Source of the DNA: Trichococcus pasteurii
GTDB lineage: Bacteria; Bacillota; Bacilli; Lactobacillales; Aerococcaceae
Length of the DNA stretch: 64,000 bases
Assembly: GCF_900112935.1 (NCBI RefSeq)
Contig: NZ_FONM01000004.1
Location: 116,958-180,957, forward strand
Reading direction: 5' to 3'
Below are positions 1-9,578 of the stretch, piece after piece (position 1 is the first letter of the stretch; every line of letters starts with the position of its first letter). Below the pieces are notes generated by a model. That model searched no databases, was not told where the DNA came from, and worked only from the letters and a program-made list of their open reading frames with translations. The position numbers and the translations under genes were made by a program.

Positions 1-1079
1 CGTTGAATTTTGACTTGGGAAAAGCACAAGTGCACAGCTTCCTGATTTCGAACGCCATTTTCTGGCTGCAAGAGTTCCATTTTGATGGAATCCGTGTCGA
101 TGCCGTTTCGAATATGCTTTATCTTGACTATGATGAAGGTCCATGGACACCGAATGAAGATGGCAGCAATCACAATCGCCAAGGCATCGAATTCCTGAAG
201 AAGATGAACACAAAAGTCTTCGAACGCCAACCGGACACTTACATGATTGCGGAGGAAAGCACTGCTTGGGCCAACGTCACGAAACCGATCGAGACAGGCG
301 GACTGGGCTTCAACTATAAATGGAATATGGGTTGGATGAATGATACCTTGCGTTTCTTCGAAATGGATCCTTTGTTCCGAAAAGACAATTTCAATCTGAT
401 CACCTTCTCATTCATGTATGCCTTCAATGAAAACTTTATTCTGCCGATATCCCACGATGAAGTGGTCCATGGGAAACAGTCCCTGTTGGGCAAAATGCCA
501 GGTGACCGCTATAAACAATTTGCGGGCTTACGGACGCTGCAAGCCTATATGATGGCTCACCCAGGCAAAAAATTGAACTTCATGGGTAATGAAATCGGAC
601 AATTCCTGGAATGGCGCTTCTACGATCAAATCGAATGGGGTGTCCTGAACAACGAGTTCAATCCGGAGTTCCAGCATTACATCAAGACCCTGAACCATCT
701 TTACAAAGATACGAAAGCTTTGCATGAAGTCGATGATGCGCATACCGGTTTGGAAATTCTGGACGCGGACAACAACTTGGAGTCAGTCCTTTCCTTCATA
801 AGAACAGGTGAAAAACCGCGCGATTTCCTGATAGTCGTGTGCAACTTCACGCCTGTCGAACGGCGCAATTTCCGAGTAGGTGTGCCATACGAAGGACATT
901 ACGAAGTATTGTTGAATACTGAAATGCAGGAATTCGGCGGTACTTGGACAGAAAATCTTCCGGAAATGATCACTAGCCTCGATGGTATGAATCGCCAACC
1001 TTTCTCGATTGAATTCACGTTACCCGCTTTAGGAGTATTGTTCATCAAACCGAAACGCGTTTTTGGTGTTAATAAATAG
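1..1079 (+). CDS. glgB: 1,4-alpha-glucan branching enzyme, C-terminal part
   Basis: This is the 3' part of a glycogen branching enzyme (GH13), which cuts alpha-1,4 chains and re-attaches them as alpha-1,6 branches. The reading frame is open at the left edge, so the start and the N-terminal CBM48 region lie outside. Visible are DGIRVDAV with the catalytic Asp (visible residue 33), AEES with the acid/base Glu (84), and HDEVVHGK with the third acidic residue (152), in the family order. The C-terminal beta domain follows and ends at TAG. It is the first visible gene of glgBCDAP, with about 60 bases before glgC. Identification is secure; only the length is incomplete. Confidence 0.95.
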   Translation, partial: LNFDLGKAQVHSFLISNAIFWLQEFHFDGIRVDAVSNMLYLDYDEGPWTPNEDGSNHNRQGIEFLKKMNTKVFERQPDTYMIAEESTAWANVTKPIETGGLGFNYKWNMGWMNDTLRFFEMDPLFRKDNFNLITFSFMYAFNENFILPISHDEVVHGKQSLLGKMPGDRYKQFAGLRTLQAYMMAHPGKKLNFMGNEIGQFLEWRFYDQIEWGVLNNEFNPEFQHYIKTLNHLYKDTKALHEVDDAHTGLEILDADNNLESVLSFIRTGEKPRDFLIVVCNFTPVERRNFRVGVPYEGHYEVLLNTEMQEFGGTWTENLPEMITSLDGMNRQPFSIEFTLPALGVLFIKPKRVFGVNK

Positions 1080-1137
1080 ATCCACACATAGATATGATGA
1101 TAAGGAGGCGAAAGGAAGAGGCAATCTTCCTGATACT

Positions 1138-2286
1138 ATGAAAAATCAAATGGTAGCAATGATATTAGCCGGAGGGCAAGGCACTCGGCTTGGAAAATTG
1201 ACGCGCGAAACTGCCAAACCGGCCGTTCCGTTCGGCGGAAAATATCGAATAATCGATTTTGCTTTAAGCAACTGTGCCAACTCAGGCATCAATAAAGTCG
1301 GGGTTGTGACACAGTATCAACCTTTGGAATTGAATGAACACATCGGAAACGGTGAACCATGGGGACTGAACGGCGGAGACGGCGGAGCTACTATCCTGCA
1401 GCCGTATTCGAGTGCGGATGGGGAAAAGTGGTTCAAAGGGACCGCACATGCGATTTATCAAAACATCGCCTATATCGACAGATACAATCCGGAATACGTA
1501 CTGGTGCTCTCCGGCGACCATATCTACAAGATGGACTACTCCAATATGTTGGAATTCCATATTGCACACAAGGCCAGTTTGACAGTCGGCGTCATCCCGG
1601 TTCCGATGGAGGAAGCACCGCGCTTCGGGATCATGAATACGGATCAGACCAACCGCATCATCGAGTTCGAAGAAAAACCGAAAGAACCGAAAAGCAATCT
1701 GGCATCAATGGGGATCTATATCTTCAATTGGCAGGTGCTGCGTAAATACTTGGTGGAAGATCAAGCGAAACAACGCGAGATGGAAGATTTCGGAAAAAAT
1801 GTCATCCCGACCTATCTGGAAAATGGCGAAAACTGCTTTGCTTATGCATTTGATGGTTATTGGAAAGATGTCGGTACCATCGAAAGCCTGTGGGAAGCGA
1901 ACATGGAATTCCTGGATCCTGACCACATCCTGAACATCAGGGATGAAGAATGGCGCATCTATTCGAAAAATCCGGTTTCCCCTCCGCAGTTCCTGACAGA
2001 GACATCAGATGTGACGGATTCCATGATCGTTGACGGTTGCTATGTGGCTGGTGAAATCACCCATTCAATTCTTTCCCAGAATGTTCGGGTCGGCAATGGG
2101 TCAGTCGTACGCGACAGTTTGATCATGGCGAATGTAACAATCGGAGAGAATGTTACAATCGAGCATGCCATCATTGGGGAAAATGCAAAAATTGCCGACA
2201 ACGCGAATGTCATCGGCAAGAACGGTGAAATCGAAGTTGTCGGATATGCTGAAGTTATTGGAGGACTGAAAGATGAAGATGAATAG
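1138..2286 (+). CDS. glgC: glucose-1-phosphate adenylyltransferase, catalytic subunit
   Basis: Makes ADP-glucose from glucose-1-phosphate and ATP, the committed step of glycogen synthesis. The nucleotidyltransferase signature AGGQGTRL sits at residues 11-18, followed by [15 protein letters not shown] and later [10 protein letters not shown]; the C-terminus is a left-handed beta-helix with repeated hexapeptides. I start it at ATG 1138 because the protein then begins directly before AGGQG like its homologues; an upstream in-frame TTG at 1063 would add 25 unrelated residues. The ribosome site is loose: AAGGAGG at 1102 is far away, while AGGAAG near 1112 is nearer. It overlaps glgD by 14 bases, so the two subunits are probably translationally coupled. 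382 residues, normal for the family. Confidence 0.95.
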   Translation: MKNQMVAMILAGGQGTRLGKLTRETAKPAVPFGGKYRIIDFALSNCANSGINKVGVVTQYQPLELNEHIGNGEPWGLNGGDGGATILQPYSSADGEKWFKGTAHAIYQNIAYIDRYNPEYVLVLSGDHIYKMDYSNMLEFHIAHKASLTVGVIPVPMEEAPRFGIMNTDQTNRIIEFEEKPKEPKSNLASMGIYIFNWQVLRKYLVEDQAKQREMEDFGKNVIPTYLENGENCFAYAFDGYWKDVGTIESLWEANMEFLDPDHILNIRDEEWRIYSKNPVSPPQFLTETSDVTDSMIVDGCYVAGEITHSILSQNVRVGNGSVVRDSLIMANVTIGENVTIEHAIIGENAKIADNANVIGKNGEIEVVGYAEVIGGLKDEDE

Positions 2287-3418
2287 AATCTGTGCCATTT
2301 TAAACTTGACCGAGGACGAGACAGCGTTGAAACCTTTGACGCGTATCCGCCCGATTGCTTCATTACCATTTGCGAGTCGTTATCGCTTGATCGATTTCAA
2401 TCTTTCGAGCATCAGCCATGCTGAAATCCAATCAGTGGGCATGTTCATCGCCGGCAGCGGCCGTTCGATCTACGATCATATCCGCAGCGGTTCCGTTTGG
2501 AATCTTGAATCCGGCTTGACCGGCGGGATCTTTACCTATTCCCAACAGATGCTGAAAGCAGTTCAGGAACGAAACGGCGATGCACTGGATTTCTACATGA
2601 ATCATAAAGAGTTCATCTATCGTTCTCAAGCGGAGTATGTTGTCATCATGGGCAGCAAAATCGTGGCGAACATTGACATCAAAGCGGTTATGCAACATCA
2701 TCTGGCAAAAGATGGCGATGTCACCGTACTCTATAAGAGTGTGCCCCGAGCTTTCCTTGAAAACAGACCGCATGAAAAAGTCCTTCAGATTGATCGCGAT
2801 GAATACTTGCTTCATTTGGTGGATGCAAAAGACGCATCTTCAGAACTGGATCGTTTCGCCATGAGCATGAACATGTACTTCATGAGAGCAGACAAGATGC
2901 TGGAATTGATCCAGCGTGCTGAACTTGAAGGGCTAAACCTCGATGCGGACAAGCTGATCGAACACTATCTGCCGGAATACCAAGTCAATACCTATGAATA
3001 TACAGGGTATTTGGCTAATATCGACTCCATCCCGGCTTACTTCAACGCGAACATGGAAATGCTGGAAAAGAATAAATTTTCAGCGCTTTTCCACGGCAGC
3101 CAAAACGTCATCACCAAAGTGAAGAACGGCGCGCCGACCTATTATGCTAAAGAGGCACATGTGAAAAATGCCCAGTTCGCTACCGGCTGCGTCATTGAAG
3201 GCACAGTCGAGGATTCCTTGATCCACCGTAAAGTGAATATCGCTAAGGATGCCGAAGTCCGCAAGAGCATCATCATGCAGGGCGCAAAGATCGGTGAAGG
3301 ATCAGTCCTGGAATACTGCATCCTGGACAAGAATGTAACCATCGGACCCGGCGTCACTTTGAAAGGTACGAAGGATAATCTTGTTGTAATCGAAAAAAAT
3401 AAAACAATCACAGTTTAG
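2273..3418 (+). CDS. glgD: GlgD, regulatory subunit of ADP-glucose pyrophosphorylase
   Basis: A GlgC paralogue that in Firmicutes forms a heteromer with GlgC and modulates its activity. The fold is the same (nucleotidyltransferase domain to about residue 230, then beta-helix), but the nucleotide-binding glycine loop is replaced: the N-terminus reads [20 protein letters not shown] rather than AGGQGTRL, as expected of the non-catalytic partner. [14 protein letters not shown] marks the shared sugar-nucleotide fold. GGAGG at 2260-2264 lies 8 bases before ATG 2273, which decides that start over ATG 2279. 381 residues. The loss of catalytic residues is visible; the regulatory role is known from the family. 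Confidence 0.93.
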   Translation: MKMNRICAILNLTEDETALKPLTRIRPIASLPFASRYRLIDFNLSSISHAEIQSVGMFIAGSGRSIYDHIRSGSVWNLESGLTGGIFTYSQQMLKAVQERNGDALDFYMNHKEFIYRSQAEYVVIMGSKIVANIDIKAVMQHHLAKDGDVTVLYKSVPRAFLENRPHEKVLQIDRDEYLLHLVDAKDASSELDRFAMSMNMYFMRADKMLELIQRAELEGLNLDADKLIEHYLPEYQVNTYEYTGYLANIDSIPAYFNANMEMLEKNKFSALFHGSQNVITKVKNGAPTYYAKEAHVKNAQFATGCVIEGTVEDSLIHRKVNIAKDAEVRKSIIMQGAKIGEGSVLEYCILDKNVTIGPGVTLKGTKDNLVVIEKNKTITV

Positions 3419-3435
3419 AAAGAAGGATGCGCACG

Positions 3436-4875
3436 ATGAAAATTTTATTTGCCGCAAGTGAGGCTGCTCCTTTTTTCAAAACAGGTGGTCTCGGCGATGT
3501 CGCGTACGCATTGCCGAAGGAGTTAGTAAAACAAGGCGTGGATATCAGGGTAGTGCTTCCGTACTACTCGACCATGCCTGCAAAATACAAAGCAGACATC
3601 AAGGAATTGATTCATTTCCGTGTGCAAGTCGGTTGGAAAAGCATGTATTGCGGTATCAAAACTTTGGAATTGGATGGCGTAACCTATTACTTCATCGATA
3701 ATCAGGCCTATTTCGATCGTCCTTCCCTGTACGGCCAAATGGATGATGCCGAACGATTCGGTTTCTTCTCCTTGGCGATCTGCGAAATGATGGAAAAAAT
3801 TGACTTCATCCCGGATGTCGTTCATGTGAATGATTGGCATACGGCCATGGTTCCGGTCCTGCTTGTGGATAAATACCACTGGATCCAAGCATACCAAAGC
3901 ATCCGCAAAGTCATCACGATCCACAACATCCGTTTCCAAGGTGTCTACGATCCGTCCATCCTGACGAGCATCTTCGGGACAGGCATGAACATCTACCATG
4001 AAGCCGGCGTAAAGTATTATGAGAACGTCAACTTCATGAAAGGTGGCATCAATTTCTCTGATGTCGTCACGACGGTCAGCCCATCCTATGCGAATGAAAT
4101 CCAGACGCAGGAATTCGGCGAAGGGCTGGAAGGGACGCTGCGGTACAACAGCTGGAAAATCAAAGGAATCATCAACGGAATCGATTACGATGTCAATGAT
4201 CCCGAGACCGATCCAAAACTGGAATACCATTTCTCTGCCGACGATTTGACCGGCAAAGCAAAAAACAAAGCGGCCCTGCAGGAGCGTTTGGGATTGGAAG
4301 TGAATCCCGATATCCCGTTGATCACGAGCGTCGGACGCTTGACGGATCAGAAAGGCTACCAACTTGTGCAGGAAAAGACCGAAGAACTATTGAATGCCCG
4401 TGATGTACAGGTTGCGATACTCGGGACCGGCGAAGCGGAATACGAGAATTCATTCCGTTACTTTGCTGCCAAATATCCTGATCGTTTCGCGGCGGTCATC
4501 GATTTTGACATCTCCTTGGCGCAGCAGATGTACGCAGGCGCGGATCTGTTCCTGATGCCTTCCGCATTCGAACCATGCGGCCTGTCGCAGATGATTTCTT
4601 TGCGCTACGGCACTTTGCCGATCGTGCACGAGACGGGCGGTCTGAAGGATACGGTTGTCCCTTACAATGCTTATACGGGTGAAGGAACCGGCTTTACTTT
4701 CATGGATTTCAGCGGCTATGCGCTGTTGGGTACGATCTACCGAGCGTTGGATGTATATGAGAACCAACCGAAAGCATGGGCAGAAATGGTTCGCGAAGCG
4801 ATGAGCCGCGATTTCAGCTGGGAAGAACCCGCTAAGGATTACCTAGACGTCTATCAGTCACTGGTCAACGAATAG
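3436..4875 (+). CDS. glgA: glycogen synthase (ADP-glucose type)
   Basis: Transfers glucose from ADP-glucose to the growing alpha-1,4 glucan (GT5). The N-terminal KTGGLGDV motif has the ADP-glucose-binding Lys at residue 15; the second Rossmann half carries the SAFEPCGLSQM motif with the conserved Glu and the following TGGLKDTV loop. I choose ATG 3436 because AAGGA at 3423-3427 is 8 bases upstream and the protein begins MKILFAASEAAPF as usual; ATG 3427 overlaps that ribosome site. 479 residues, family length. Located 17 bases after glgD and 17 before glgP, consistent with one transcript. Confidence 0.96.
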   Translation: MKILFAASEAAPFFKTGGLGDVAYALPKELVKQGVDIRVVLPYYSTMPAKYKADIKELIHFRVQVGWKSMYCGIKTLELDGVTYYFIDNQAYFDRPSLYGQMDDAERFGFFSLAICEMMEKIDFIPDVVHVNDWHTAMVPVLLVDKYHWIQAYQSIRKVITIHNIRFQGVYDPSILTSIFGTGMNIYHEAGVKYYENVNFMKGGINFSDVVTTVSPSYANEIQTQEFGEGLEGTLRYNSWKIKGIINGIDYDVNDPETDPKLEYHFSADDLTGKAKNKAALQERLGLEVNPDIPLITSVGRLTDQKGYQLVQEKTEELLNARDVQVAILGTGEAEYENSFRYFAAKYPDRFAAVIDFDISLAQQMYAGADLFLMPSAFEPCGLSQMISLRYGTLPIVHETGGLKDTVVPYNAYTGEGTGFTFMDFSGYALLGTIYRALDVYENQPKAWAEMVREAMSRDFSWEEPAKDYLDVYQSLVNE

Positions 4876-4892
4876 AAGGAGTTGAAGCATAT

Positions 4893-7289
4893 ATGGCATT
4901 TGACGTCCAAGAGTTCAAAAAGGAATACCAAAAAACATTCGAAGAATTATTCGCCTATAGTTATGAGGATGGCTCGAAAACTGAGCAGTTCATTGCGCTG
5001 GGGGACTTGGTCCGCGGGCGTTATTCCGAGGACTGGATACAAACTATAACGAATTATAACAAGAAAAAGGAAAAGCAAGTCTATTACTTTTCGATGGAGT
5101 TCCTGCCCGGAAGGATGCTGAAAAGTAACCTCCTGAATATGGGCATATTGGACTGTGTTAAGCAAGGAATGGAAGAGATGGGTCTTGACTTGGATGAGGT
5201 GGCACGTGCTGAAGTCGATCCGGCTTTGGGGAACGGCGGCCTCGGACGGTTGGCTTCCTGTTTCATGGATTCCATCGCGTCGACCGGTCTTGCCGGCAAC
5301 GGCAATGGAATCCGTTACCGTTATGGTCTTTTCAAACAAAAATTCATAAACGGCTATCAGATTGAATTGCCCGAGAATTGGCTGCGCAACCGGAACGTCT
5401 GGGAAGTCCGCAAAGAGAACAAGGCCGTCATCGTCCGTTTCGGCGGAGATGTCAGCTTTACGCAGGATGGAGAAGGCAAGTTGCGTGTGCGTCACGAAAA
5501 TACCCGTGATATCCTAGCGGTTCCTTACGATACCGCGCAGGTCGGCTACAATAACGGCATCGTCAATAACCTGCGGCTTTGGTCAGCGGAAATTCCTTAC
5601 GGGGATGAAGCGCGTTTTTCCACAGAAGAACAACGTGAAGAAGTCAAACGCATTACCGAAGTGCTGTATCCGGATGATTCCAACTACGAAGGACGGCTTT
5701 TGCGTGTCCAACAGGAATATTTCTTTTCATCCGCCGGTGTCCAGAGCATCGTCCGTTATTTCAAACGTCTGAACTTGGACTGGAGTCTTTTCCCGGATAA
5801 AATCGCAATCCATATCAATGACACCCACCCGACTTTGGCAATCCCTGAATTGATGCGGATTTTGTTGGACGAGGAAGGGTTGACTTGGGATCAAGCGTGG
5901 GAAATCACGAAGAAAACAGTCAGCTACACCAACCACACGATCCTCCAGGAAGCGATGGAGCGTTGGCCGGAAACGATGATTTCGGATCTGTTGCCGCGCA
6001 TCTACCAAATCATCCAGGAAATCAACCGCCGTCATATCGACAAAAAAACGCCGTTATATGGCGAGGAATTAACTCAGCGCACTGCCATCATCGCCAATGG
6101 CCAGATCAAGATGGCCAACCTTGCTATAATCGGCAGCCATAGCGTAAACGGCGTCGCCAAACTGCATACGGATATCCTGATGGCTGACACGCTGCATGAC
6201 TTCTACGTGATGTATCCGCAAAAATTCAACAACAAAACGAACGGGATCACGCAAAGACGCTGGGTTCAGATCGCAAATGAGAATCTGACCGCAATGCTTG
6301 ATGAGACGATCGGTGCGGAGTGGAAGAGCGATCCGGAAGAAATCAAAATTCTGAAGGCGCACCGCGACAATAAAGCTGTCCTGGATAAGCTGGAACAAGT
6401 CAAACTGGCAAACAAAAAACGTTTTGCGGCCTATGCGCTAAAAGAAATGAATCTCGAAATCGATCCGACGGCATTGTTCGACGTGCAGATCAAACGATTG
6501 CACGCCTATAAACGCCAACTGTTGAACGTTCTGCATATTTTGGATAGATATCTGCAATTGAAGGATAATCCGAAAATCAACCTGCAGAAACGTGTCTTCA
6601 TATTCGGCGCAAAAGCCGCACCTAGCTATTATTATGCGAAACAGATCATCAAGCTGATCAATGCGATTGCGGACATGATCAACAACGATCCTGCCCTCAA
6701 CGACAAAATCAAGATTGTTTTCGTTGAGAATTACGGCGTGTCGTTGGCGGAATTGATCATCCCTGCAGCTGATATCAGCGAACAGATTTCTCTTGCCGGC
6801 AAGGAAGCTTCCGGCACCAGCAACATGAAGCTGATGTCGAATGGTGCCGTCACGATGGCGACCTTGGATGGGGCCAATGTTGAAATCAGGGATAACGTCG
6901 GTGAAGACAACATCTTCATCTTCGGTCTGAAGAGTGATGAAGTGCAGGAATATTACCGCAATGGCGTATACAATTCAAGAGATATCTATGAAAAGAATCC
7001 ACGTTTGAAACGGATCCTGAATCTGCTCATTGATGGGACGATTCCTGGCGTCGAGACTGAAGCGCGGGATATCTTCGATTCGCTGGTCATGTACAATGAC
7101 GAGTATTTCCTGCTTAAAGATTTCGACAGCTACCTGCAAGCTCAATATGAAGCGGATAAGGCGTTTTCTGACAGAGACAGATGGAACCGCATGGCGCTGA
7201 TGAATATAGCGAGCTCGGGGCCGTTTTCATCGGATTACACGATTCTGCGTTACGCGGATGAAATCTGGAAGATCAAACCACAAAACTAA
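4893..7289 (+). CDS. glgP: glycogen/maltodextrin phosphorylase
   Basis: Releases glucose-1-phosphate from glycogen by phosphorolysis (GT35, PLP-dependent). The PLP lysine is Lys646 within EASGTSNMK; the active-site VEVDPALGNGGLGRLA-type block is present as AEVDPALGNGGLGRLASCFMD near residue 105. AAGGAG at 4876 gives a normal spacing to ATG 4893. 798 residues, full length. It is the last gene of the operon and is followed by a strong terminator, so synthesis and breakdown of glycogen are encoded together. The two longer reading frames on the other strand inside it are codon mirror images. Confidence 0.96.
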   Translation: MAFDVQEFKKEYQKTFEELFAYSYEDGSKTEQFIALGDLVRGRYSEDWIQTITNYNKKKEKQVYYFSMEFLPGRMLKSNLLNMGILDCVKQGMEEMGLDLDEVARAEVDPALGNGGLGRLASCFMDSIASTGLAGNGNGIRYRYGLFKQKFINGYQIELPENWLRNRNVWEVRKENKAVIVRFGGDVSFTQDGEGKLRVRHENTRDILAVPYDTAQVGYNNGIVNNLRLWSAEIPYGDEARFSTEEQREEVKRITEVLYPDDSNYEGRLLRVQQEYFFSSAGVQSIVRYFKRLNLDWSLFPDKIAIHINDTHPTLAIPELMRILLDEEGLTWDQAWEITKKTVSYTNHTILQEAMERWPETMISDLLPRIYQIIQEINRRHIDKKTPLYGEELTQRTAIIANGQIKMANLAIIGSHSVNGVAKLHTDILMADTLHDFYVMYPQKFNNKTNGITQRRWVQIANENLTAMLDETIGAEWKSDPEEIKILKAHRDNKAVLDKLEQVKLANKKRFAAYALKEMNLEIDPTALFDVQIKRLHAYKRQLLNVLHILDRYLQLKDNPKINLQKRVFIFGAKAAPSYYYAKQIIKLINAIADMINNDPALNDKIKIVFVENYGVSLAELIIPAADISEQISLAGKEASGTSNMKLMSNGAVTMATLDGANVEIRDNVGEDNIFIFGLKSDEVQEYYRNGVYNSRDIYEKNPRLKRILNLLIDGTIPGVETEARDIFDSLVMYNDEYFLLKDFDSYLQAQYEADKAFSDRDRWNRMALMNIASSGPFSSDYTILRYADEIWKIKPQN

Positions 7290-7330
7290 CCGACTGTGCG
7301 TACAGACAGCAATCAATTTTATCTAAAGAA

Positions 7331-7376
7331 AGCAAGGGCTGCCTCGGGAATGATATGGGGCAGCCCCTGCTTTTGT
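7331..7376 (+). terminator. intrinsic terminator of the glg operon
   Basis: Arms 7331-7343 and 7359-7371 pair over 13 bases with one mismatch and are followed by TTTTG and a T-rich stretch. It ends the glycogen operon 42 bases after the glgP stop. Confidence 0.85.
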
Positions 7377-7441
7377 CGTTTATTTTTGTTTGTACAGCGA
7401 ATACGCTGATGCACATCCGGCCACTGTCGCCGATTACTCAA

Positions 7442-7469
7442 CAAAAAAAAACGCCCTGATGAGGGGCGT
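7442..7469 (-). terminator. intrinsic terminator of the small minus-strand gene
   Basis: Read on the minus strand, ACGCCCC (7463-7469) pairs with GGGCGT (7451-7456) and is followed by nine T (7442-7450). It lies 27 bases past the stop of the gene ending at 7496. Confidence 0.8.
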
Positions 7470-7495
7470 ATGTGTTAATGCGCATAAGAGATTCG

Positions 7496-7858
7496 CTATT
7501 TGTCGGTTTCACGTTTGAAGTAGAATTCTTGTTCTTCCGCCTCATCATAGATGGTCAGAGTAGGGGATGTATCTTTTTTCAGAATCAAGTAATAGCCGAA
7601 ATGGTCGCGGAAGACCAATTCGTTGGGTTTGGCTTCTTCAAGGGTTGCCTTTAATTTTTTGTTGTTCAGGAGAATCTCCAGATTATCAGTAATTTCAACC
7701 TTCAAGGACTGTGCGTCGTTTTTCCACGTGCCGATGTAAGGGGTGTACGTTGTTGATAGGCTTTTACCGGCATTGCGATTTGACTTGAACAAAGCAGAGC
7801 TGATGCTTGCGATTACGGATAATCCGACGACAATCCTCCAAGGATTATTTTTTTTCAC
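7496..7858 (-). CDS. small membrane-anchored protein of unknown function (DUF4828-like)
   Basis: 120 residues if started at GTG 7858, which has GGGAGG 10 bases upstream; GTG 7876 overlaps that site and is less likely. The N-terminus (PWRIVVGLSVIASISSALF) is one hydrophobic segment or uncleaved signal, followed by about 85 soluble residues with YIGTWKND near the start and DHFGYYLILKKD towards the end. This pattern resembles the lactobacillales family DUF4828, recalled from memory and not checked. No function is known to me. It is a single gene with its own terminator, between two plus-strand operons. Confidence 0.7.
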   Translation of the reverse strand: MKKNNPWRIVVGLSVIASISSALFKSNRNAGKSLSTTYTPYIGTWKNDAQSLKVEITDNLEILLNNKKLKATLEEAKPNELVFRDHFGYYLILKKDTSPTLTIYDEAEEQEFYFKRETDK

Positions 7859-7971
7859 TGATTTGAAACCTCCCACAATAAGTTAACTCATAGTATATTC
7901 CTTTTTTTGCAAATGGCCATAGCATTAACAATACAAATATGTTACAAATGATGTAAAGTTTGAAAAGGTAA

Positions 7972-8000
7972 TTGCCATAGCTGTGATATGATGATATTCT
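7972..8000 (+). promoter_or_regulatory. candidate promoter of the aspartate kinase gene
   Basis: TTGCCA (7972-7977) and TATTCT (7995-8000) are 17 bases apart, 71 bases before the start. The leader is too short and lacks the folds for a lysine riboswitch. Confidence 0.4.
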
Positions 8001-8070
8001 AAAGCATAAATGAAAATACAATTACAAAATTAAAAATTCATTAAAGAAATCAAGCGAGGAAGTGTTCGGT

Positions 8071-9432
8071 TTGAAGGTTATTAAATTTGGCGGGAGTTCC
8101 CTTGCGAATGGGACTCAATTGAAAAAAGTATTGCAGATTGTGAAAGATGACGCAGACAGAAGAATCGTGGTCGTTTCAGCACCAGGAAAGCGCAATGACT
8201 CGGACGAAAAAGTTACGGATTTGTTGATCAAGCTGGCTGATGAGGTAAAAAATAAAGAAGATCACCAAAAAACGCTGAAGACGATCCTGAAAAGATATCA
8301 AGATATCGTCGATGAATTGGAAATCGATCCAAGTGTCATGGACATCATTTCCAAAAACTATGAGAAGTTGATCCAGACGAAATTCTACAACGAATTGTAT
8401 GCGCTGGATGCCTACAAAGCCAGCGGCGAAGACAACAGCGCCATCCTTGTAGCTGCATTTTTCAATAAAGAGGGAATCCCTGCCAAATACGTCAACCCGA
8501 AGGATGCCGGCCTTTTGGTAACCGACAACCCAGGGAATGCGCGGGTATTGCCGGAATCCTTCAAAAATCTTTATGCATTGCGGGATTCGAAAGAAATCAT
8601 CGTGTTCCCGGGGTTCTTCGGTTACACGAAAGATGGACAATTGCTTACATTCTCAAGAGGGGGATCGGACATCTCCGGCGCAATCGTCGCCAACGGTGTC
8701 AAAGCCAGCCTGTATGAAAACTTTACGGACGTTGACGCCATTTACGTGGCAAACCCTAAAATGGTCAAACACCCTAAAAAAATCAAACAATTGACCTATC
8801 GTGAAATGCGTGAATTATCCTACAGCGGATTTTCAGTCTTCCATGATGAAGCTTTGCAGCCGGCATTCAGCGCCGGAATCCCGGTAGTCGTCAAAAACAC
8901 CAACAATCCGTCTGCTCCAGGTACCAGCATCACGAGAACGAAACCTGAAAACAAACAAATCGTTTCAGGTATCGCAAGTTCGACCGGCTTCATGAGCATC
9001 TACATCGGCAAATACCTGATGAACCGAGAAGTCGGGTTCGGCCGCAGAGTGCTGCAGATATTCGAAGATTTCAACTTGAACTTTGAACACATGCCATCCG
9101 GTATCGACGATTTGTCGATCATCCTGCGCGCCAATCAAATGACGATGCAGCAGGAACAAGAGTTGCTGTACCGCTTGAAGAACGAATTGGAAGCGGACGA
9201 TGTTCAGGTCAAGGGCGGCATTTGCTTATTGATGATCGTCGGCGAAGGCATGGTCAATTCCGTCGGGACAGTAGCGAAGGCCTGTACCGCACTGGCTGAA
9301 GCGGACATCAACCTGGAAATGATCAACCAAGGTTCGTCAGAAGTCAGCATCATGTTCGGGATCGACGAAAAGGATGAAGCGAGAGCAGTCAAAGTACTGT
9401 ACGATGCATTCTTCCCCGCAAAAAAAGACTAG
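8071..9432 (+). CDS. lysC: aspartate kinase, monofunctional
   Basis: Phosphorylates L-aspartate, the entry to lysine, threonine, methionine and diaminopimelate. KVIKFGGSSLA at the N-terminus is the kinase signature; a second kinase block FSRGGSDISGAIVA follows near residue 200; two ACT regulatory modules fill the C-terminus (about 300-453). It most resembles the B. subtilis YclM type. TTG 8071 is chosen because GAGGAAG (8056-8062) lies 8 bases upstream and homologues begin MKVxKFGGSS; GTG 8062 is inside that ribosome site. 453 residues. It stands alone with its own terminator, so which pathway branch it serves cannot be told here. Confidence 0.93.
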   Translation: MKVIKFGGSSLANGTQLKKVLQIVKDDADRRIVVVSAPGKRNDSDEKVTDLLIKLADEVKNKEDHQKTLKTILKRYQDIVDELEIDPSVMDIISKNYEKLIQTKFYNELYALDAYKASGEDNSAILVAAFFNKEGIPAKYVNPKDAGLLVTDNPGNARVLPESFKNLYALRDSKEIIVFPGFFGYTKDGQLLTFSRGGSDISGAIVANGVKASLYENFTDVDAIYVANPKMVKHPKKIKQLTYREMRELSYSGFSVFHDEALQPAFSAGIPVVVKNTNNPSAPGTSITRTKPENKQIVSGIASSTGFMSIYIGKYLMNREVGFGRRVLQIFEDFNLNFEHMPSGIDDLSIILRANQMTMQQEQELLYRLKNELEADDVQVKGGICLLMIVGEGMVNSVGTVAKACTALAEADINLEMINQGSSEVSIMFGIDEKDEARAVKVLYDAFFPAKKD

Positions 9433-9444
9433 ACTAAAACAGCA

Positions 9445-9484
9445 ACAGGCATCGATGAGAATGACTTCATCGATGCCTGTTTTC
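9445..9484 (+). terminator. intrinsic terminator of lysC
   Basis: A perfect 14-base stem (9445-9458 with 9467-9480), 8-base loop, then TTTTC. Confidence 0.85.
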
Positions 9485-9513
9485 GTGTATTTTGTCTTTC
9501 CGGTGCAACTACT

Positions 9514-9557
9514 AAAAAGAAAGCGTTCGGGGTCATTGCCCGAACGCTTTCTTTTTT
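9514..9557. terminator. bidirectional terminator between lysC and the metal ATPase
   Basis: An 18-base inverted repeat (9514-9531 with 9539-9556) with A and T runs at both outer ends; it can stop transcription from either side and lies 22 bases past the ATPase stop. Confidence 0.85.
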
Positions 9558-9578
9558 ATATCTGAGACTTTGGGAAGA

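Noticed and set aside
7859..8070. Lysine riboswitch in front of aspartate kinase
   Set aside because: The leader is only about 70-190 bases, AT-rich and without the five-helix fold or a terminator hairpin.
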